Source of the DNA: Ailanthus altissimus
Lineage: Eukaryota > Streptophyta > Magnoliopsida > Sapindales > Simaroubaceae
Direction of reading: 5' to 3'
NCBI GenBank assembly: GCA_946807835.1
Contig: OX327684.1
Location: 15,834,501-15,898,500 of the forward strand
DNA length: 64,000 bases
Made by a program: the position numbers and the translations under genes
Part shown: positions 35,585 through 46,864 of the stretch, one piece after another
Numbering within the stretch: position 1 is the stretch's first letter
Layout of the letters: each line of letters starts with the position of its first letter
The notes under the pieces: generated by a model
Database searches by the model: none
The model's input: the letters and a program-made list of their open reading frames with translations, nothing else
Told to the model about the DNA's origin: nothing

Positions 35585-36257
35585 AGAATCGTCTTTTTTA
35601 TGAGGGGCATTTTGAAGAATCAACTCAGATTGGAGCATGTAGATAATTGTGCCCCTCTGATGTTTAGAGTACTATGTATCTTTTTAATTAGTGCTTTTGG
35701 AGTAGTAAGCTTGGTTAGGTGAGCTTGGGAACACTGAGTGGTCAACAAACTCCGTCCCCTTAAGATTTGCGGTTTAAGTGCTAAATTACCCCAAAAACTC
35801 CATACAGCTCTTATTTATGTGTCAGTAAGGGACAGAGGCTTGATACTTGCTGACATGGAGGTTTGTCATTAACTCTTTGGAGATTTTCCTCATTATACTT
35901 TATCCCTAGGTCCAGTCATTGACTGACGTGGCTCTAGCTGAATCATTAATGGGACCCGATGGTGAGCTCTGCTAATATAAGTACTTGTTGGTGAGCCTGA
36001 TGATGATGATGTGGTAGGTGACTTGTCCACAATGATGTATCTTATGACAGCGACACTAATTGGTATCATATGTTCTTACATATATCCCACTAAATAACCT
36101 TTTTAAGCCGAATTATGAAGGTTTGTACATTCAAACTCGTATTCAACATGTGAAGGTAACCCATTTTAGACTAAATTGCCCATAGAGAAAGTTGGGCCTA
36201 AAACTTTAGCTAAACTTTTGTGAGGAGGGTTAAATGTCACATAATTTTCTCTTTATA
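35585..36257 (-). repeat. Tat-like LTR fragment
   Basis: Matches 43410-44091, 41950-42183 and 56440-57113: for example ATGAGGGGCATTTTGAAGAATCAACTCAGAT at 35600, GATAATTGTGCCCCTCTGA near 35642, and TGTCACATAATTTTCTCT near 36235. The Athila-like element ends exactly at its left edge, so the fragment is what lies to the right of that insertion. The LTR start (right edge) has decayed. Confidence 0.7.
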
Positions 36258-36770
36258 ATATTTTTTGTTCTATTATTGATCCTCGCATTTTAATCACTAT
36301 AAATATTTTAGGTAAAAATTTTAAAATGTTTATCCTAATATTTAATATAATTAATTAAAAAACTTATATTCTATAAATATTAATCTTATTTGTAATTATG
36401 TATAACACAATAAAACTAATAAAACTATGACATCTTATCTTCTTCATCACCATCCTACGAAGGATATTTCATGATACGAAGTGAAAGTTGATAACAAAAT
36501 AAGTAAATGAATTACGACCATTCGCTCGCACTAACATCGCCTTCAATTACTAAACAAAAGTTCATGATTGAGACGATGGAGCCTGGTTTCATTTATTAAC
36601 ACAACTATGTCATCACATTCACAATCCATTCTCTGCATTAAAACAAAGACAATGCTATGCCAAATCCCTATACCATCAACTGCAGGAAGATTCCAGTGCC
36701 ATCACTATCAATTCTACATAAAATCAAACTTGTCCATTCCAAGTTTTAAACATATATTCACATGTATTGT
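36258..36770. other. Intergenic, possible 3'-UTR-like segment
   Basis: No frame of note. Positions 36540-36760 are less A/T-biased. On the minus strand they read like a transcript end, with TTTAATGCAG (splice-acceptor-like) followed 50 bases later by AATAAATG. I cannot assign it to a gene. Confidence 0.25.
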
Positions 36771-36780
36771 ATTATTAGTA

Positions 36781-36974
36781 AGAGTAATGTTATATTTTTT
36801 AAATAATATCTTAAATTTTGTATTTTAAATTAAGGTATTAAGTAATTATTAAAAAATAAAATTATGTAATTTCTAAAAATATTAATTACATTATTTCACT
36901 ATTTAATGCTTGCTTAACACATTATTTGAAATGAAAAAATTTAAAATGATATTTGAAAATTTTAGCATTATTCT
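36781..36974. mobile_element. 194-bp MITE, Mutator-like
   Basis: The two ends are inverted repeats: 31 of the outer 40 positions agree (AGAGTAATGTTA at the left, AGAATAATGCTA as the reverse of the right). They are flanked by a 10-bp direct repeat with one mismatch, ATTATTAGTA (36771-36780) and ATTATTAATA (36975-36984). Long A/T-rich inverted ends, no coding capacity and a 9-10-bp target duplication fit a MULE-derived MITE. Confidence 0.75.
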
Positions 36975-36984
36975 ATTATTAATA

Positions 36985-38341
36985 TTGTGTGGGTAATATA
37001 TATTTTTTTACCTAAATATATTTTTGAATTACTGCAATTATATTTTTATTATTTTATCCAACTAAAAATAGCTCACCGTAATCAACTTTAATTTAACTAC
37101 TTTTCTTAAATTTTAGAATCCTAATTATTTTTCTGATTCAAATTTTCTCTTCAAGTTTTTTTTTCCTGTATTTTTGCAAGGACTTTTTTGTTCACTTATT
37201 CATTACACTCTTGCAATTTTCACCCTAAAAGCGTCTCTCTTTCTTATTCTTTAAAAGATATCCTCCTTTAGACATTTTCTTCCAAAAGAAAAAAATCTCA
37301 AATTCAATATAGAATGAATGTACGGTATTTCTAGAAGGAGCAAAAAAAATGAATTTGATAACTTAAAAATTTACTATCAGGCTGGAGGAGTATCAAGAAA
37401 AAAGAGTTGAATTTTTATTTTTTATTTTTTATTCTAAATTGATTTATTTGAAGATGTAAAAAAAAAAAATTGTTTATAAAAGAGTTCTACAAAATAGATC
37501 AGAAATTCTTTAATTTTAATATGTAATCAAAATTGTACAAAATATATATGTGTAAAAGAACAAATAAGAGAGAGAAAAAGACATTAAAAAGAACAGTAGC
37601 ACTATATGTACAATTAATTATACAAACACATTCGTCTTACAAATAAAACAAAACAAAACAATAAATAAAATAAATAAATAATGCAATAATAACTTTAAAA
37701 CATCATACCATATCACGTTAATAGTATGATTGAGTTTGAATGTATAGTATTATTCTCTATATATAATATGAGGAAAATTAAAATAATTTTAAAAGAAATA
37801 TAAATAAAGAGAGAGAAAATTAAAAAATTAAAATTTAGTAAAATAATAGTTAATAAATCTTAAAAGAGAAATTTTTTAGATTAATCTAACAATTAAATTA
37901 AACAACTCAATTTTAACAATTTAAATTTGTCATTAAATTCTTTAAAGTCTAGAAAAAATAAGACTAAGACAGGATCCAAAGCTAAAATAAACAAGACAAA
38001 AAAGCTCGATGACCAACCGATACCGATATATACTTGATTGTTGCTAAATAATATACACAGCTAACAGGCTTCATATGAACACAATCTCAAGGGCCAATAA
38101 GTTTTCACCACATCATAACATGAATTGCTTTGGTAATCGAATTACAGGATGACCCTTTTCTTTTGATTGGTTCATCTGGGGCCATGAATCCGTGCTCTTT
38201 CCGTATTAAAAGCATAAGCCGAAGGGAAAGGGACCACAACAAGAGTCTAGAGAGTTATAATATTACTTTGTGGAGATGACGACAACAGAGTAAAAGAGGA
38301 GGTATCGTTTTCGGCTTCGGAATAATTTAGGGAGGCGCATG
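36985..38341. other. Intergenic region downstream of the DUF1589 gene
   Basis: Very A/T-rich from 37000 to 37980 with short A and T runs and nothing recognisable. Positions 38080-38340 are more balanced and lie just past the stop codon of the minus-strand gene, so part is likely its 3' untranslated region. No canonical AATAAA is evident on the minus strand there. Confidence 0.4.
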
Positions 38342-39793
38342 TTAATTGTCGTCTTGAGATTTGGAGGAGTCGGAGATCATCTTCTGAATCATTTGACTTG
38401 TCTCTTCTTCGGACATTCGATCATCTTTGCTTTGAGCCTGAGATTGAGCATAGGCCTCAAAGAACTCCTTGTTCTCTTTCTCCAGCTCGTTCCAAACTGC
38501 AATTTATGGACCGTTTATACACAGTCATGAGATGAGCATCGGATACATACGTTTAATCAGAAGATCAAAATGATATTATAACTTACATGTAAACTATGTC
38601 TGCAACAGCCAAAAGGTATCTTTCACGGTTTTTTTATCAGGGTTTGTAGCCCAAAACACGTCTACTAGAATTTCAAGGCTTATAATCTATCCCAAAATCG
38701 CCTTTAATTTGTTTCCAATGTAGATGTCACAGTATTATTCGCATACGTATAAAATTCGAGCCTGTGGGTGGTCATGGACGGACAAGAGTTTCAAAGAGAT
38801 AGAGAGGGAGGAGTATTTCATTGGGACCAACCATGCTGCTCTTTGCTTAACCACTAACGAAAGATATCAAGTTTGTGTTTCCGTCACAGCTTTTTCCTCT
38901 CTCAGGAAGTTCTCCGGTAGAATCCACAGAATGTTTATGATTGCAAAAAAGGATCTGTGGCAGAGTCTACAGGATGCTTAATTTTCATTACATGAGAGGC
39001 ATACTAATTTTAGCAATTAATTCACAAAATCAACGAAGACTTTCTACATATTCCCTCTGTACTTAGGTCAAACTTTCCAGGATCGTCAATGAAATCTATA
39101 TACCATTTACAAGTAAAGACCTTGAGAATTGATCAATATTATTATCTTGTAACTTAATTAATTTTTTGACATGGGTGTCTTTAAATTTGGTCTGTGACAA
39201 CTTTGATAAAATGCTCTCAAGTGATCATTATGATGAGATGAAAGATGCAATAGTTCCAACTCCTTTTTGAAGCATTAATGATTTAGTTCCACTTGGGTAT
39301 AAAGTTGTTTGCTGTGAAGCCTCGATTATATGGTAGTGTGAAAATAAATGAGTGTTTGGTAAAAACTTAGTTATAGAGTTAAACTAATAGTTATCAAATA
39401 CAAATGGACCATTTTCAAGCTACCAAGCTAACTTCGTTTAGTCTACTCACAAATCACAATCCTGCTTGCTTATAACTAACATAAATATTGCAACACAACC
39501 AAAGAAAACTCAAGTGGAGGTGTAGAAACTAACCAGTGGAGGTGATGACAGGTTTGATGTTTGCATGTTTAGAGAGAGCTTCCATGCATTCCTCTTTTGA
39601 CATGCCGAATATCAAGCACTTCTCTATCAGATGCTGCACCTATAATAAAAGGTATTCACAATCAAATGATGATCATCATAAAAAAAGAACACAAACACAT
39701 TAAACATAATTGTGAAATCAAACATTCGAACTATCAATCTTCATCTTTTAATAAAGTTACCAAGTGTATGTAAGAAGCAGAAGCGTCCCCCAT
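38342..39793 (-). CDS. Plant-specific DUF1589 (A_thal_3526) small protein, three exons, intact
   Basis: Three exons on the minus strand: 39761-39793 (33 nt, ATG start, MGDASASYIHL), 39534-39639 (106 nt) and 38342-38496 (155 nt, TAA stop). Both introns have GT...AG ends (121 nt, donor GTAACTTTAT, acceptor TTTTATTATAG; and 1037 nt, donor GTTAGTTTC, acceptor AAATTGCAG). Phases agree (0, then 1), giving 97 residues without a stop. Residues 12-62 (VQHLIEKCLIFGMSKEECME ... ITSTVWNELEKENKEFFEAY) follow the plant-specific domain PF09713/TIGR01589, of unknown function. The tail is charged and Ser-rich (SKDDRMSEEETSQMIQKMIS). It is soluble-looking, without signal peptide or membrane segment. Similar small proteins are sometimes mislabelled angiotensin-converting enzyme 2; no zinc-protease motif is present. 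It is the only supported host gene. Confidence 0.9.
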
Positions 39794-39933
39794 GATCCTA
39801 TATAAAGTAAATTCTAGCTATGATCTTCTAGCAAACACTAAACAAAAAGCATATAACAAGCAGTGCAAAGAGATCAAAAACTATATAACTCAAGAGAGAA
39901 ATTGATATAATAATATTTTGGGTGCAACATGAT

Positions 39934-39942
39934 CATATATAA
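39934..39942 (-). promoter_or_regulatory. Candidate TATA box of the DUF1589 gene
   Basis: Minus strand TTATATATG, 141 bases upstream of the ATG at 39793. A start site about 30 bases on would give a 5' leader of roughly 110 nt. Not proven; other A/T runs are nearer. Confidence 0.4.
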
Positions 39943-39981
39943 GCAGCATAACACAGGGAGATGATCGATGGGTCCAGAAGT

Positions 39982-40096
39982 CCCACGTGGGAGATAGGTG
40001 ATAATTGGTTGAGAAGGGATTAGAGGAGATTTGTAAATGACAATGTATTTGTCTTGTAGGATCGCCATTAGGGTTTCAGCCTCTCCCCTTCACGTG
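39982..40096 (-). promoter_or_regulatory. Two G-boxes upstream of the DUF1589 gene
   Basis: CCCACGTGGG, a perfect 10-bp palindrome, is at 39982-39991, and a second CACGTG is at 40091-40096, 107 bp further up. CACGTG is bound in plants by bZIP and bHLH factors in light and abscisic-acid responses. Both lie just upstream of the candidate TATA box in a GC-richer stretch. Confidence 0.5.
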
Positions 40097-41448
40097 ATAT
40101 GCGGGTCCCCACCATCAGAAATTCCTCCCAAACAGACAAATTTTCCAAGCCCATTTGGCAAACTCCAATAGTAGCTTTTGATCATCTGGATCAAATAGTG
40201 CCATTCTAAGGTATCAAAACTCAAAGGAAAAGGCTTTAATATAAATAGTTTCATGCCTTTGGTCGATACTTCTATTAATTATTGATTTTCTTTGTGATTT
40301 TTTTTCTGCTCTAGAATGAATACAAAACTCGCCCATACTTTGATTGATGCTGGGTGAAGTGGTTGGATGACAAAACTAATTTTATTTTTGAATAAGAATT
40401 CGATATATACATCTATAAGACTTCGCAATCAGCTAGCTAAATGTCGTGATATTTGCATTATATATAGGGAAGGGCCACATGGATTGCCCTACCAATTTCA
40501 TGATCTTAGCTCTCTCTCTTCCTTTTAACTGATGGCTTCCTTTTCTATCTTTTTCTATCATGTCAAACGGCTACAGAAATTATCTCCTATATAAACCATC
40601 AAAAATCAATATCAGTGCTAGGGTTAATTATATTAATCAACCTTAAGCGAGGTAATCACATGAAAATCTCGAAGAGAACATCGAAACGATGCAAATCCAT
40701 TTAAAGCTAGAGTCAAGTATCAAAAATATTTATTTTTATTTCTTTAAAGCAACCAAAAAAAAATGTCCTCTACCTCGAGTTTAGTTTTGACAGGTTTGTC
40801 CTTTTTATTCAAGTTCATCATGCAGCACTTTCAACATATTCCTTTTGGGAAAATATGAAAATTCATTAGGTTCCTATGCACAACAAAGAATGGACAATGC
40901 ATCAAAGAAAACGATATTGTTTATATGGGGATATATTCTGATATTTTCTTCAATTCGTATGTAGTAAAAAATGAGACTTAAATTAATTCCAAATTACATC
41001 AAGCTGCGTCAAAAAGTAATAAACACAATGACAATGATATAGTCCCTACTCGGGTTTTTTCCTAATTAACCTTTTATCCAATATTTTTTACTTTTTGAGA
41101 ATTTATATGAGAACATTGCAAAAGATTGTCCATCAAGTGTAATTTTCATCCAAATAGATACAAAATATGAACTGATCACGGCACGTTTACCACATAGTGA
41201 GTTAGAGGTACACGCAATGAGTGACAATGATGCTGCTTGAGCTTGTTTTTTGTCCATGTCAAGCTATCATTAGATATCATTTAGATAGATTTTGATGACT
41301 TGTCAGTTGTAGATTGGCTTAAAATTATCACTAACCATCATCTGCAGTGAATTTTCATATTCGGGGTGGTCCATATGGTTGCTCGTGAATTAATGAGCAT
41401 TTTCTAACGTTACAAAGTCTAGTGTCTTAAAATTCCATTATAATAAGG
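40097..41448. other. Intergenic region upstream of the DUF1589 gene
   Basis: Low-copy-looking A/T-rich sequence with no frame, tandem repeat or transposon end that I can support. The first few hundred bases probably include more of the gene's promoter. Confidence 0.4.
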
Positions 41449-41473
41449 ATATATATATATATATATATATATG
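41449..41473. repeat. AT microsatellite
   Basis: About 12 AT units ending at 41472, directly at the left edge of a Tat-like LTR copy. Confidence 0.95.
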
Positions 41474-41475
41474 TT

Positions 41476-42183
41476 CAGACTAATTTTTGGTCTGGCCTAT
41501 CCCAAACGGGTAAGGGTATAGTGTAAGGAAAATCTGAGTTATTGGACCAGTTGATGTTAAGAGTTGGATTTGAATCTCCGATTTGATGGTGTTGAGATTA
41601 GGATTGAGTGAAGATAGAGTTAAAGACCGGTTACGACTTTTGCTTTAGGGGACTTGAGAAGCACAAAAATATGAGGTCAATGAAATGTGCCAATGGGATG
41701 GTCGGCGACAACCCCTGAATGGTCAAGTCAAACGATGGCTCAGTGGTGGTTTCTCCCTAGGGTTTACATCCTAAAGAGAGATTAAACAGAAGGTAGATAG
41801 ATTTTTTTTTATTATTATTAAAGTTGTTGTCTTAGTTTGAATTGTTATTTACTCTCATGCAAAATTGGAGATAATCCTTAAGAATCAAAGAAGCCAGCTT
41901 AGAGATTACCCCTAAAGAGCAACACATGGTGATACTTAATTGGAGAACCATTCCTTTCATGAGGAAAATTTTGGAGAATTGACTCAGATAGGGACATGTG
42001 GGTAATTATATTTTTCTAACATTCGAAGTACTAGAATCTTCTTTATTGGATGCTTTTTGGAGTGGCCAACTTTATTAGGTGATCTGGGAGCACTGAGAAA
42101 GTTTCAAGCTCTGTCCCTCTGAGCTTAGTGAATTCAGTGCTGATCATCTTAATAACTCCAGACAACTCTGATCTAGAGAGAGT
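41476..42183 (-). repeat. Tat-like LTR, partial
   Basis: Aligns along its length with 42985-43660 (for example GGGTAAGGGTATAG / GAGTAAGGGTGTAG; TTGTTGTCTTAGTTTGAATTGTT / TTGTTGTCTTAGTTTAGATTGTT; GAGAATTGACTCAGATAGGGACATGTGG). It stops at about 42183 where another insertion begins, so the LTR start is missing. Confidence 0.7.
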
Positions 42184-42184
42184 A

Positions 42185-42965
42185 ATTAGGCCGAGCGGCC
42201 CAAGTACTGCATGGCTTCATACACTATAGTAACGTACCTAGGTGGCATAACTCAGCATGTCGTGCCATGCAGGGCCGCATTTTTAGGCTCATGGGTTTGT
42301 GCCAGCACAAAACCAAGATGGGCTCGTGCTACAGTATATTACTACAGTAACTTATGAATAGTAAATTATGAACAGTAATTCAAATCTTATTTATATTTGA
42401 TATTTTATCCTAAATTAAAGACATAAACTTATAAATAGAATATTAAAAAGTCTAATTCATAAATCAAGAAAAAATTAAGAGGAGGAAAGAGAAAAGAGAG
42501 AGAGAAAGAATAATTTTTAAAGGATCAAAAAAACTAAAAGATTGAAGACTGCAGAAAAATTAGTTTTATCTCTTCAACTCTTTATCTTTTTATTTTTCTA
42601 TGATTTTCATGATGTTATTCTTAATAAGTTCTTGAACTCTTTATTTCACCATTACCTAAGTTTTTATTCTAGGGTTAGACTTTTAAACCTAATATATAAT
42701 TGAATTTTATTGACTTTCTTAGTTTATGAACTCAATACATACAACTGATTCATTATATCTTGTATTTATTACTTTTATTATATCTGACCAATATTATGAA
42801 TGATTGAGGAATCATGATGAACTTGACAAAGAGATTCATGTGTTTAGCCTATGATATTTTAATGCATGATCAAAAGGTAACAACTATGAGTTTCATATAT
42901 GATAGACATATACCTAGATGGCATGTATGAGACATTGCAAAGTAGGGTTTTCTTAGAAACGTTCT
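42185..42965 (+). mobile_element. Athila-type LTR fragment
   Basis: Separates two Tat-like LTR copies. Its right half shares the order and wording of the Athila LTR at 34850-35240 and 59600-59980, for example AGTTTCATATATGATAGACATATACCTAGATGGCATG near 42890 against AGTTTCACTTAGGATAGGAATATATCCAAGTGGCAGGCATG near 35140. The left 130 bp (GGCCGAGCGGCCCAAG ...) are GC-rich and unassigned. Edges are approximate. Confidence 0.45.
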
Positions 42966-44091
42966 ATAGACGACGCCAAATGATTGGGGCAATTATTTTT
43001 CCTGGGCCTACCTCAAATGAGTAAGGGTGTAGAGCATGAAAAAATCTAATTTGTTATGTTTATTGATGCCAAGAGTTAGGTTTGGACCTCTGATTTAATG
43101 TAGTTAAGATCGACACTAAATGAAGATTAAGCTGAGGACCCGTTGTGAACTAGGCTAGTGACAGACATCGACGAGGTGGCTGGCAATGGCCCTCTGATGC
43201 TCAAGTTAGATGACAGCACAATGGGAGTTTTTTCCTATGGTTTACGCTCTATAGGGAGAGAGAGAGTAAAGAGAAAGCACAGAGAGTTTTTTTTCTTACT
43301 ATAGTTGTTGTCTTAGTTTAGATTGTTCTCTTACTCTCATTCAAAATTAGAGATATAAACCTTGAGCATGAAGAAAGCCAACCTATAGATTACCCTTCAA
43401 AGGCTACGCATGGAGATATTTAATTGGAGAACCGTCCCTTTTATGAAGGATATTTTAGAGAATTGACTCAAATGAGGACATGTGGTAATTATGCCCCTCT
43501 GACATTCGGAGTACTAGGTATTTTCTCGATTAGGTGCTTTTTAGAATGGCTAAATTTATTAGGTGAGCTGGGAGTACTGAAAGAGTTTTAGGCTCTTTCC
43601 CACTAAGCTTAGGGGATTCAATGCTGGATTATCCCAACAACTCCAAACAGCTCTAATTATTTTATCAACAGGGGACAAGGATTTGACATATATTGACATA
43701 GGAGCTTGTCATTGACTCTTTAGAGATTCTCCTTTAAACCTTATTAAATAATGTGGCTTCCAACTAGACCATTCATAGGACCCTATAGTGACATGGCTAG
43801 GGCATGCACTCTGCTGATATGTACACCATCAGTGGGCTCAATGATAATGTGGCAAGTAACTTGATCATAATGACATGTCTTCTAATAGCGATATTGAGTG
43901 GTAACGTATGTCTTTTTTGTGCGGGTTCCACTTAATGGTTTTTTTAAGTTATAGAGGCCTATAAATATAGACTTGTGCTCAATTTTTGAGGTAACTCATT
44001 TTGGATTGGGCAGCTCTTTGAGAAAGTTGAGCTTAAGGGCTTAATTGAGCTTTTATGACTGGGCTGAGTGTCACATAATTTTCTCTCAACA
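42966..44091 (-). repeat. Tat-like LTR, nearly complete
   Basis: On the minus strand it starts TGTTGAGAGAAAATTATGTGAC at 44091. It is a second copy in the same direction as 41476-42183, so two LTRs stand in tandem here with no coding sequence between them. No purine tract follows at its start, unlike the copies at 7417 and 57113. Confidence 0.7.
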
Positions 44092-44711
44092 ATATTACAA
44101 TCGACCGGTTCCTATTAGTCATAAATCACAAGAAAAGAAGCTATCTATAGTAGCTATATATATATATATATACACATCGATGAATAGCATGATCAAAATG
44201 TATATACACATATCCATAAAGATAATGCACTCATATTGCATATACTATAACATTTGGTTGATTATGATAAAATGATGACTTTTCCAATACTATTTTGAAC
44301 TTTTCTCAAACCCTAATTAGAAGTGACTATGATATGATACAATTGAAAGCTATTTAGAAATATATGTTAAAACATATACAACCTGAACTATTAGATTTTA
44401 AACTTGAGCATTATAGTTTATATCTATGTCAATAATAAATAACCCCGTTGAATGGTAATCTAACCCTAATACCGAACATTTAGTTGTATTAATTATTAAA
44501 CATGAATATCTAATTTGCATAATTAAATAAAATAAGAGCTTTAAAATTATAATGCCACTTTAATGATAATTAATTATATGGTAAAGTGAAGGTACTAAGG
44601 TGCTTAGGGTCAAATTTTAAAGGCCCACGAGCTCAGGGACCCATCTTTTGAGCCAAAACTAATGAGGATTTGTTTAGTGAAGGAGAGTAACAACTTAGTA
44701 AAGGTTGTCAA
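44092..44711. other. Left flank of Copia D
   Basis: A/T-rich, with a TA microsatellite at 44156-44172. It ends with GTCAA (44707-44711), the left target duplication of Copia D. No gene is seen. Confidence 0.4.
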
Positions 44712-46850
44712 TGTTGGGCTCGGTGCTTATGTGCCATCCCTGAATGTACATATACTTGTTTATTTATACAAGTGTATATTCCTATTAAATCGCTAATACC
44801 AATTTATATGGTACTATGCAATATAACATTACAGACATTGTACGATCTGAAGGAGTTCAGATCAGATCTAAAAGTGTTTAGATAAGGGTTATAGTTAGCC
44901 ATGCTGAGATATATAAATGTTAAATGTTAGCACAACTAAGTGTTAACTGGCTATAATACTCAGCAGATTCAAGAGTTTGAGCCTTGTATATAATAGGACA
45001 TAGACCTGTGAATATACCAATAACTGCATAGTTACAAGAGTTACAATCGGGTGCTAGAAAATGCTAGTTATGCAACTATGTTCTCGAATTATTGTCCCTG
45101 ATCTATTTCTGTCGATGCAAGTCTGTCGATGGATACCTTTATATATAGATCAGTATATATCATACATATAGTGTATAGATGGTCGTTCCTAATCGACCGT
45201 AAGCTTGGAGCTCATATTAACATATGGGTATCTAGTTAGGACTGGATATAGGACAAACTCACGAGGGCCTCCGATAGACATCTTATGTAAGCCGTCAACG
45301 GAGGGTCCTCTCAAGTTGAGTAGTATACATGATCCTTTGATCGGAGTGCCACGGTGGGCTTTTAAGAGATCCACTATACTTTAATTCCACGCATGTCACA
45401 AACCTTTCATAGTGTGACCGCTGGGTGTCACTGGGTATGGTCCGATGCTTATGGAGTCTGGTGTGTACAAATACGGGATCCGTCATCTCGTATAGGGAGT
45501 TTGATATCTAGATGCTTCGAGACTGTATCTCAAAAAATCTTGTGCCACAAGTATTAATCTCAGGAAAGAGTTCCATCAGGGTAGAACAATATGCCAAAGG
45601 AGTTCGCACATATTGTTCAATGAGATACGAGTCTGGAGATAAGATATGGATGAGCACAAGGGGATTTGATGATAGTAATCTATATCCCCGCACATCTAGG
45701 ATATCATGACGGAAAGACTATACGTAACCTCAACTTGCATTGTTCAATGTGCTGATTTATATATCCGTGACGTGTGCGTGGGGCATTACTTACGGACTCA
45801 TGGAATAGTTTCATTTGATGAATCGAGAGTATGACCTAAGGGGTCCAGCGATATTGAATGTACTCGTTGTGCACTGGGATAGTATGCAGGATTAAATTAT
45901 TTAATTCAGCAATATTCAGTACTACCACAAAAATGCGTGCGTATCTGTATTTAAGTGTTAAATACAATAATTAGTCAATAATTGTATAAAGACACGTAAC
46001 ATATTATGGACTCTCAGTTGAGTTTACTTAAGTGTGAAATTTGGTGAGACCCACTAGAGGGTATACTTGGTAACTATTTATGAGGAGCAAAATGGTAATT
46101 TCACACTTTGATTATTTAATGATTAAATAATCAAAATATCTCTCATTATAATATATTATTATATTATATTTTATTATATATAATAATATTTTATTTTTAG
46201 GTGCCAAATAGTTGGCACACATTATGATTATTTTATTATTATTATATTTTATTAATATTTTATTATTATTTTATTTTATATCTATATATAAAGTGAGTGC
46301 GAGATTAAAAATAGGTGCAAAGTGTGTGTTTGGCCAATTTTGGCCAAGAGAAAGAAAGAAGAAATGGAGAAAAACGGAAAAGAGGAAGAAGTGAAGCAGA
46401 GAAGAAGAAGAAGAAAAACAAAAAGAGAAAAATAATAAAATTGTTTCATTTTTTGTTATGATTCCATTTGAAGCAATAATAGATTGCTTCAAACTCTCTA
46501 TTTCTTATCCTTTTGAAGAAAATAATAAAAACACACACTAGTCATTTTTTAGTTTAAGAGTTAAACCTAGTGCTGCGTATTGTTCTAGCTCACCAAGCCC
46601 ACCATGTTGGTGACTAAAACTGCCCACAAGTTAGTCTCCATACAGACTCCGAAAAAAATACATGTATAACGGTACACATTGAGGTGAGTTCTCAACCTTA
46701 CTAATATATTAATGTGATTAATATATTTAATTATTATGTTTATTGTATATTTTATACTTCTGCCACGTATAAATTCATATTTGATATGTATTTAGGCAAT
46801 AGGCACAATAGCACATGCATATACCCACATGTATTAGATCCCCGACAACA
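44712..46850 (+). repeat. Copia D 5' LTR
   Basis: 2139 bp, TGTTGGGCTCGG to ...CCCGACAACA, with 5-bp inverted ends TGTTG/CAACA. The short frames at 45189-45709 are repeated in the 3' LTR and are not genes. Confidence 0.93.
46283..46293 (+). promoter_or_regulatory. Copia D LTR TATA box
   Basis: TATATATAAAG, followed about 40 bases later by two tandem palindromes TTGGCCAA (46330-46347) and then by a purine-rich R-region-like stretch. It sits 1.57 kb into the LTR. Confidence 0.6.
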
Positions 46851-46851
46851 A

Positions 46852-46864
46852 TGGTATCATAGCC
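46852..46864 (+). other. Copia D primer binding site (initiator Met tRNA)
   Basis: TGGTATCATAGCC, one change from TGGTATCAGAGCC, starting two bases past the LTR end. Confidence 0.85.

Noticed and set aside
38339..38530. 63-codon plus-strand open frame
   Set aside because: It is the antisense shadow of exon 3 of the DUF1589 gene.
38342..39793. Angiotensin-converting enzyme label used for similar plant proteins
   Set aside because: The 97-residue product has no HEXXH motif or peptidase fold; the label is a known type of misannotation.
45189..45709. Several 60-codon frames on both strands
   Set aside because: They fall in the Copia D LTR, recur imperfectly in the other LTR and are broken there.
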